A DNA stretch of 64,000 nt, taken from positions 62,001-126,000 of the forward strand of contig NZ_QLUV01000006.1 in assembly GCF_003286075.1 (NCBI RefSeq), given 5' to 3'. Positions 58,778 to 64,000 of this stretch are shown piece after piece; position 1 is the stretch's first letter, and each line of letters opens with the position of its first letter. Source of the DNA: Paracoccus endophyticus (GTDB lineage: Bacteria; Pseudomonadota; Alphaproteobacteria; Rhodobacterales; Rhodobacteraceae). Under the pieces are notes generated by a model. That model saw only the letters and a program-made list of their open reading frames with translations. It had not been told where the DNA came from and made no database searches. A program made the translations under genes and the position numbers.

Positions 58778-60214
58778 ATGATCATTCCGCCCGACCTGTC
58801 CGCTCTCGCGCCCCTGACCCGCCGGCTGGCCCTTGCGGCCGCCACCATCGCCCTGGCGGCCGCGCCGGCCGTGGCGGGTCCCGGCGCCAACCGCCCGGGG
58901 GCCTGCGGCGCCGCGGGCATGGCGCAATTGACCGTCACCGGAGAGGGCCAGGCGGGCGTGGCCCCCGACATGGCGCAGGTCACGCTGGGGGTGACGACGC
59001 AGGCCCCCACGGCGGCGCAGGCGATGGCCGACAACGGCACCCGCCAGGCGGCCGTGCTGGCGGCGCTGACCGCGCAGGGGGTGGCCGAGCGCGATGTCCA
59101 GACCTCGGGGCTGAACCTGTCGCCGATGCAGGATTATTCGCGCGATGGGCAGCCTCCGGTCATCACCGGCTATCAGGCGCAGAACATGGTCACGGTGCGC
59201 GTGCGCGACCTTGCGCGGCTGGGCGCGGTGCTGGACGGGCTGGTGAGCGCCGGCGCGAACGAGGTGCAGGGAATCGCGTTTTCCCGCGAGGACCGGACCG
59301 CGACCGAGGATCAGGCCCGCACCGAGGCCGTGGGCAACGCCCGCCACCGGGCCGAGGTTCTGGCCCGCGCGGCCGGCCTGCAACTGGGCCGGCTGATCGC
59401 CCTGGGTGACGCCGGCGCGTCAGGGGGCCCGATGCCTGCCATGATGATGGCGCGCGACGCCAAGGCGGAATCCGTGCCGATTGCCACCGGCGAGATGACG
59501 GTCACGGCGCAGGTCAGTGCAACATGGGAAATGCTTCCGCAGGCCGGCGCGGCGGACTGCCCGATGCCGGGTGGGCCGCAGGGGATGTCGCGCGGCGACC
59601 CGATGCACGGGGGCGCGATGCAGGGCCACGGGCACGGCCACGGGATGATGCAGGGCTCGGGGGACGGCCAAGGGCAGGGTCATGGGCATCACGCTGGACA
59701 TGGCAGCGGCATGCAGGGCGGCGACATGCACCATGGGGGCGGCGCGAACCATCATGGGATGCCCGACGACGGCATGATGCATGGCGGCGGCATGATGCAC
59801 GGGGGCGGCATGATGCACGGCGGCGGCATGATGCATGGCGGCGGCATGATGCACGGACAGGACGCGATGGCGGGTCCGGGCGCCGCAAGCCCCACGGCGC
59901 CAGAGGATGCCGCAGGGGATACGGCCCCGTCGCAGACGACCCTGCCCCCCGCCCCGACGCAGGACGGACCCACAGGCGTTGGGACCCCTGCCCCTGCCCC
60001 GGCGCAAGCGCCCGCCACCGCCGTTCAGCCGTCCCCCGGTCAGGACGCCGGCCCCACGACGGCACCCGCGCAGAGCGCGGTTCCGCAGCCCGCCGACCCG
60101 GGCGCGACCCCGCCCAGCGCGACCTCGCCGGGCGCGACGGCCCCGGAACGTGCGGCCCCCCCGGCCGATGCTGGCCGGAACGGCAGCGGCGGTTCGGAAA
60201 CGCCTGCGAACTGA
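58778..60214 (+). CDS. SIMPL-domain protein with His/Met/Gly-rich repeat tail
   Basis: A 478-residue exported protein. A signal peptide (cleavage near AVAGP) is followed by a SIMPL/DUF541 domain (about residues 48-255; LTVTGEGQAGVAPDMAQVTLGV is the family start, VTAQVSATWEM the end). Then comes a His/Met/Gly-rich region (about 265-365) with five GMMHGG-type repeats and further HGHGHGMM and HHAGHG patches. A Pro/Ala/Thr-rich tail closes it. The repeat looks suited to Cu or Ni binding. The function of SIMPL proteins is largely unknown. Confidence 0.85.
   Translation: MIIPPDLSALAPLTRRLALAAATIALAAAPAVAGPGANRPGACGAAGMAQLTVTGEGQAGVAPDMAQVTLGVTTQAPTAAQAMADNGTRQAAVLAALTAQGVAERDVQTSGLNLSPMQDYSRDGQPPVITGYQAQNMVTVRVRDLARLGAVLDGLVSAGANEVQGIAFSREDRTATEDQARTEAVGNARHRAEVLARAAGLQLGRLIALGDAGASGGPMPAMMMARDAKAESVPIATGEMTVTAQVSATWEMLPQAGAADCPMPGGPQGMSRGDPMHGGAMQGHGHGHGMMQGSGDGQGQGHGHHAGHGSGMQGGDMHHGGGANHHGMPDDGMMHGGGMMHGGGMMHGGGMMHGGGMMHGQDAMAGPGAASPTAPEDAAGDTAPSQTTLPPAPTQDGPTGVGTPAPAPAQAPATAVQPSPGQDAGPTTAPAQSAVPQPADPGATPPSATSPGATAPERAAPPADAGRNGSGGSETPAN
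59771..59860 (+). repeat. Five 18-base tandem repeats encoding GMMHGG
   Basis: Five head-to-tail copies of an 18-base unit (GGCATGATGCATGGCGGC with small changes) within the SIMPL gene. The last copy ends GMMHGQ. Copy number could vary between strains by slippage. The unit stays in frame, so gain or loss changes only the tail length. Confidence 0.85.
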
Positions 60215-60275
60215 CGCGGGTGGCCGCCCGTGCGGCGCGGGACGGCGGCGCGACCCGCGCCGCCGCCTGGCCGCG

Positions 60276-61559
60276 TCAGATTGCGCCCAGCGCCTGGTCC
60301 AGGTCGGCGATGATGTCCTGCGCGTCCTCGATCCCGATGGACAGCCGGACCATGTCCGGCCCCGCGCCGGCGGCGATCTGCTGCGCCTCGGTCAACTGGC
60401 GGTGCGTCGTGGACGCCGAATGGATCGCCAGCGTGCGCGCGTCCCCCAGGTTGGCCACGTGGCTGACCAGCTTCAGCGCGCCGATCATCCGCACGCAGGC
60501 GTCATAGCCGCCCTTCAGCCGGATCGTGAACAGCGCGCCCGCCCCCTTTGGGTAGAGCCGCTGCACACGCTGGTGATACGGCGAGGAGTCAAGGCCCGCA
60601 TAGCTGACCGCCTCGACCCGCGGATCGGCCTCCAGCCACCGGGCCACAGTCACGGCGTTTTCCACGTGGCGGCGCATCCGCAGGCCCAGCGTCTCGATGC
60701 CCATCAGCGTGTAATGCGCGGCCTGCGGGTTCAGGGTCATGCCCAGGTCGCGCAGGCCGATGGCGATGGAATGAAAGGTAAAGGCCGCCGCGCCGAACGT
60801 CTCGTGGAACTTCAGCCCGTGATAGGCGGCCTCGGGCGCGGACAGCGACGGGAACTTGTCCGAGGCCGACCAGTCGAAGTTTCCGCTGTCGATCACCGCG
60901 CCGCCCATGACGGTGCCATTGCCGGTCAGGTATTTCGTCAGGCTGTGAACGACCAGCGTCGCGCCCTGCTCGATGGGCCGGCACAGGAAGGGGGTGGCCA
61001 GCGTGTTGTCCACGATCAGCGGGATGCCGGCCTGCTCGGCCACCGCCGCGATCGCCGGGATGTCGGTGACATAGCCGCCGGGGTTCGAGATCGACTCGAC
61101 AAAGATCGCGCGGGTCTTGTCGTCGATGGCGGCGCGGACCGCATCGGTGTCGTCCAGATCGACGAAGCTGCAGGACCACCCGAACCGCCGGATGGTCTGG
61201 GCGAACTGCGTGACCGTGCCCCCGTAAAGCCGGCTGGACGCCACGATGTTCAGCCCCGGCCCCATCAGCGGGAACAGCGCCATGATCTGCGCCGCGTGCC
61301 CCGAGGAGCAGCAGACCGCGCCGGCGCCCCCCTCCAGCGCGGCGACGCGGGCCTGCAGGGCGCTGACCGTGGGGTTGGTCAGCCGCGAATAGATGTAGCC
61401 GACCTCTTGCAGGTTGAACAGCGCGGCCGCGTGGTCGGCGTCGCGGAACTGATAGGCGGTGGTCTGATAGATCGGCACCTGCCGGGCCCCCGTGGCGGGG
61501 TCCGGCGCGGCCCCGGCGTGAATGGCAGTGGTGTCGAATCCTGGCGTGCGGTCGGTCAT
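60276..61559 (-). CDS. metY: O-acetylhomoserine sulfhydrylase (aminocarboxypropyltransferase)
   Basis: A 427-residue PLP enzyme of the Cys/Met metabolism family. GFDTTAIHAGAAPDPATGARQVPIYQTTAY is the MetY start, YSRLTNPT binds PLP phosphate, VDNTLATPFLCRPIEQGA carries the Asp, and the Schiff-base Lys is in HSLTKYLTGNG (about residue 210). It makes homocysteine from O-acetylhomoserine and sulfide. It pairs biochemically with the acetyl-type MetA at 29.3 kb. Single-gene unit. Confidence 0.94.
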   Translation of the reverse strand: MTDRTPGFDTTAIHAGAAPDPATGARQVPIYQTTAYQFRDADHAAALFNLQEVGYIYSRLTNPTVSALQARVAALEGGAGAVCCSSGHAAQIMALFPLMGPGLNIVASSRLYGGTVTQFAQTIRRFGWSCSFVDLDDTDAVRAAIDDKTRAIFVESISNPGGYVTDIPAIAAVAEQAGIPLIVDNTLATPFLCRPIEQGATLVVHSLTKYLTGNGTVMGGAVIDSGNFDWSASDKFPSLSAPEAAYHGLKFHETFGAAAFTFHSIAIGLRDLGMTLNPQAAHYTLMGIETLGLRMRRHVENAVTVARWLEADPRVEAVSYAGLDSSPYHQRVQRLYPKGAGALFTIRLKGGYDACVRMIGALKLVSHVANLGDARTLAIHSASTTHRQLTEAQQIAAGAGPDMVRLSIGIEDAQDIIADLDQALGAI

Positions 61560-61702
61560 GGCGGTCCCCCGTGATCTGTTGCGCCAGACCCTAGGTCGCC
61601 GCCCCCGCGCGGGCAATCGGGATCGCGGCCGTCGCGCACCCTCAGGCTTGAACCGGGCGGGCCGAAGGGTCAGATGATGACGCGTAACCGAAAGGACCGC
61701 CC

Positions 61703-63520
61703 ATGACCGCCATCGCCCGCGACGCCGAAACCGCCACCAGCCCCGCGGCCGACCTGGGCCCCCTGCCCGACTGGGATCTGTCCGACCTGTATTCCGCCCC
61801 CGACGCGCCGGAACTGACCGCCGACCTGGCCGCGCTGGACGCCGCCTGCGCCGCGTTCGCGCGCGACTATCAGGGCCGGCTGGCGGGCCTGACCCCGGCC
61901 GAGATGCTGGAGTGCATCGAGCGTTACCAGCAGATCGACATCCTGTCCGGGCGGATCATGTCCTATGCGGGACTGCGCTATTACCAGAACACCACTGATG
62001 CGGCCCGCGCCAAGATGATGGGCGATTTGCAGGCCAAGATCACCGACATGACGACGCCGCTGGTCTTCTTCAGCCTGGAATTCAACCGCATCCCCGATGC
62101 CGTCTATGAGCAGATGTTCAGCGCCCCCTGCGGGCCGTCGCGCTACAAGCCCGTCTTCGACCGGATGCGGGCGATGCGGCCCTATCAGCTGTCGGACGAG
62201 CTGGAAAAGTTCCTGCACGACACCTCGGTCGTGGGTGCGGCCGCTTGGAACCGGCTGTTCGACGAGACGATGGCGGCCCTGACCTTCGACGTGGACGGCC
62301 AGGTGCTGGGGCTGGAGGCGACGCTGAACCTGCTGACCGACCACGACCGCGCACGGCGCGAGGCGGGGGCGCGGGCGCTGGCGCGGGTCTTCGGCGAGAA
62401 CGTCAAGCTCTTCTCGCGCATCCACAACACGCTGGCCAAGGAAAAGGCCATCGAGGACAAGTGGCGCAAGTTGCCGACGCCGCAGACCGGGCGGCACCTG
62501 TCGAACGACGTCGAGCCTGAGGTCGTCCAGGCCCTGCGCGATGCCGTGGTCGCCGCCTATCCGCGCCTGTCGCACCGCTATTACCGGCTCAAGGCGAAAT
62601 GGCTCGGCCTCGACAGGCTGCAGGTCTGGGACCGCAACGCGCCCCTGCCGCAGGACAGCCCCCGTCTGGTCGGCTGGGACGAGGCGCGGGCCACGGTGCT
62701 GGAGGCTTATGCAGGCTTTGACCCCAAGCTGGCGGAACTGGCGCAGCCCTTCTTCGACAAGGGGTGGATCGATGCGGGGGTCAAGCCGGGCAAGTCACCG
62801 GGCGCCTTTGCCCATCCGACGGTGACGACCGCGCACCCTTACGTCCTGCTGAACTATCTCGGCAAGCCGCGCGACGTGATGACGCTGGCGCATGAGCTGG
62901 GCCACGGCGTCCATCAGCGGCTGGCGGCGGGCCAGGGGGAACTGCTGTCCTCGACCCCCCTGACGCTGGCCGAAACGGCAAGCGTCTTCGGCGAGATGCT
63001 GACCTTTCGCGCGCTGCTGGCGAAGACGGACGACCCCGCCCAGCGCAAGGCCCTGCTGGCGGGCAAGGTCGAGGACATGATCAACACGGTCGTCCGCCAG
63101 ATCGCCTTCTACGATTTCGAATGCCGCCTGCACGCGGCGCGGGCCGAGGGCGAGTTGACCCCCGACGACATCAACGCGATCTGGATGTCGGTGCAGCATG
63201 AATCGCTGGGCGACGCCTTCGAGTTCATGCCGGGCTACGAGACGTTCTGGACCTATGTGCCGCATTTCGTGCACTCGCCCTTCTACGTCTATGCCTATGC
63301 CTTCGGGGACGGGCTGGTGAATGCGCTTTATGCCGCCTACGAGGCGCAGCCCGAGGGCTTTCAGGCGAAATACTTCGAGATGCTGAAGGCCGGCGGGTCC
63401 AAGCATCATTCGGACCTGCTGGCCCCCTTCGGCCTGAACGCGGCGGACCCGGCCTTCTGGGACAAGGGCCTGTCGATGATCGAAGGCTTCATCGACGAGC
63501 TTGAGGCGATGGAGGCATGA
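61703..63520 (+). CDS. pepF: M3-family oligoendopeptidase F
   Basis: A 605-residue zinc peptidase that cleaves short peptides in the cytoplasm. The zinc site HELGHGVHQ (about residues 397-405) and the third ligand ETASVFGEM about 25 residues later are intact. DWDLSDLYSAPDAPEL at the start and YAFGDGLVNALYAAYE near the end are typical of alphaproteobacterial PepF. It precedes the dipeptidase gene by 16 bases, suggesting a shared peptide-degradation operon. Confidence 0.94.
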   Translation: MTAIARDAETATSPAADLGPLPDWDLSDLYSAPDAPELTADLAALDAACAAFARDYQGRLAGLTPAEMLECIERYQQIDILSGRIMSYAGLRYYQNTTDAARAKMMGDLQAKITDMTTPLVFFSLEFNRIPDAVYEQMFSAPCGPSRYKPVFDRMRAMRPYQLSDELEKFLHDTSVVGAAAWNRLFDETMAALTFDVDGQVLGLEATLNLLTDHDRARREAGARALARVFGENVKLFSRIHNTLAKEKAIEDKWRKLPTPQTGRHLSNDVEPEVVQALRDAVVAAYPRLSHRYYRLKAKWLGLDRLQVWDRNAPLPQDSPRLVGWDEARATVLEAYAGFDPKLAELAQPFFDKGWIDAGVKPGKSPGAFAHPTVTTAHPYVLLNYLGKPRDVMTLAHELGHGVHQRLAAGQGELLSSTPLTLAETASVFGEMLTFRALLAKTDDPAQRKALLAGKVEDMINTVVRQIAFYDFECRLHAARAEGELTPDDINAIWMSVQHESLGDAFEFMPGYETFWTYVPHFVHSPFYVYAYAFGDGLVNALYAAYEAQPEGFQAKYFEMLKAGGSKHHSDLLAPFGLNAADPAFWDKGLSMIEGFIDELEAMEA

Positions 63521-63536
63521 GCCGGCGGCCCCGCGC

Positions 63537-64000
63537 ATGAGGCTGCTGCGCCGCATCCTTGTGTGGCTGGTGGCGCTGGCCGTCCTTGCGGCCGTCGTGG
63601 TGGCGGTCTTCGGCCCCGGCTTTGTGGCCGGGCGCCTGAATCCGGTCACGGCGGAGGAATCCTGGCCGGTGTCGGACACCGCGCGCACCTTGCACGCGGG
63701 GCTGGTCATCGCCGACCTGCACGCCGATCCGCTGCTGTGGGACCGCGACCTGTCCACGCGCCGGGACGAGGGCCATGTGGACCTGCCGCGGCTGGATCAG
63801 GGCAATGTCGCGGTGCAGGTCTTCACCACCGTGACGAAAAGCCCGCGGGGGCAGACCTATTCGGACAACGACACCGAGGCCCCCGACAACATCACGCCGC
63901 TGGTGATTGGCCAGCTTCGCCCGGTGCAAAGCTGGTTCAGCCTGAAGGAACGCGCGCTGGATCAGGCCGCGCGCCTGCGGCGGCTGGCCGAGGACCACCC
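63537..64000 (+). CDS. Membrane (renal-type) dipeptidase, peptidase M19, N-terminal part
   Basis: The first 154 residues of a protein cut by the window end. A membrane anchor (MRLLRRILVWLVALAVLAAV) is followed by LHAGLVIADLHADPLLWDRDL; the HxD in DLHAD gives the first zinc ligands of M19 dipeptidases. VDLPRLDQGNVAVQVFTTVT continues the family pattern. It is probably anchored in the inner membrane facing the periplasm. It lies just after pepF and is likely co-transcribed. Confidence 0.88.
   Translation, partial: MRLLRRILVWLVALAVLAAVVVAVFGPGFVAGRLNPVTAEESWPVSDTARTLHAGLVIADLHADPLLWDRDLSTRRDEGHVDLPRLDQGNVAVQVFTTVTKSPRGQTYSDNDTEAPDNITPLVIGQLRPVQSWFSLKERALDQAARLRRLAEDH

Overview
This is about 64 kb of GC-rich DNA (roughly 70% G+C by eye) that looks like the chromosome of a Paracoccus-type alphaproteobacterium of the Rhodobacteraceae. 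Four things support this: a complete nosRZDFYLX nitrous-oxide reductase cluster, a permuted two-piece tmRNA gene with the tag ANDNRAPVALAA, the CtrA-pathway phosphotransferase chpT, and an olsBA ornithine-lipid pair. Coding density is very high. Genes often share ATGA stop/start overlaps. The strain name cannot be read from the sequence.

Layout. 1-5 kb: the tail of an unknown gene, a small exported tyrosine/dual-specificity phosphatase, a family-2 glycosyltransferase and the methionine importer metNIQ. 5-9 kb: a compact Mfd-like helicase and a short-chain dehydrogenase. 9-18 kb (minus strand): nosR-Z-D-F-Y-L-X, a full route for respiratory N2O reduction. An FNR/NNR-type box and a matching -10 lie upstream of nosR. 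18-23.5 kb: a ModE-like regulator, a palindromic candidate Mo-operator, modABC molybdate uptake and a YdeP-like molybdopterin oxidoreductase. 23.6-24.3 kb: a decayed zeta-type toxin-antitoxin pair. 24.5-36 kb: guaB, a TDT-family carrier, a FadL-like porin, an ATPase coupled to metA, ppk2, an SDR, a thioredoxin-reductase-like flavoprotein, an MTA/SAH-nucleosidase-like protein, an orphan polyamine-type binding protein, a thioesterase and an exported DsrE-like protein. 36.1-36.4 kb: ssrA. 36.4-49.9 kb: a DUF2270 membrane protein, a GST, proA, chpT/DUF3553, olsBA, an SLC13 carrier, a YmdB-type phosphodiesterase, ftsY, a DUF2171 protein, hisS-hisZ-hisG and slyX. 49.9-64 kb: a DUF4177 protein, gatB, a lipoprotein, a Kef-type antiporter, a 1235-residue Ala/Pro-rich protein, a SIMPL protein with a His/Met-rich repeat, metY, pepF and a truncated M19 dipeptidase.

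How the genes fit together. The nos operon builds a copper enzyme, and the neighbouring mod genes supply molybdenum, which other denitrification reductases and the adjacent YdeP-like enzyme need. The FNR/NNR box between the divergent nosR and modE genes could link both to low oxygen or NO. MetA carries the Glu typical of acetyl-CoA-using enzymes. Together with MetY it suggests methionine synthesis by direct sulfhydrylation of O-acetylhomoserine, alongside metNIQ uptake. HisZ with short-form HisG forms the hetero-octameric ATP-phosphoribosyltransferase.

No CRISPR array, intact insertion sequence, prophage or tRNA gene was recognised. The most unusual items are the decayed toxin-antitoxin pair, the giant Ala/Pro-rich protein with secretion/pilus-like ends, the metal-binding-like repeat on the SIMPL protein, the divergent Mfd-like helicase and the unusual T-loop of the tmRNA. 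I found no strong evidence for a wholly new multi-gene system.
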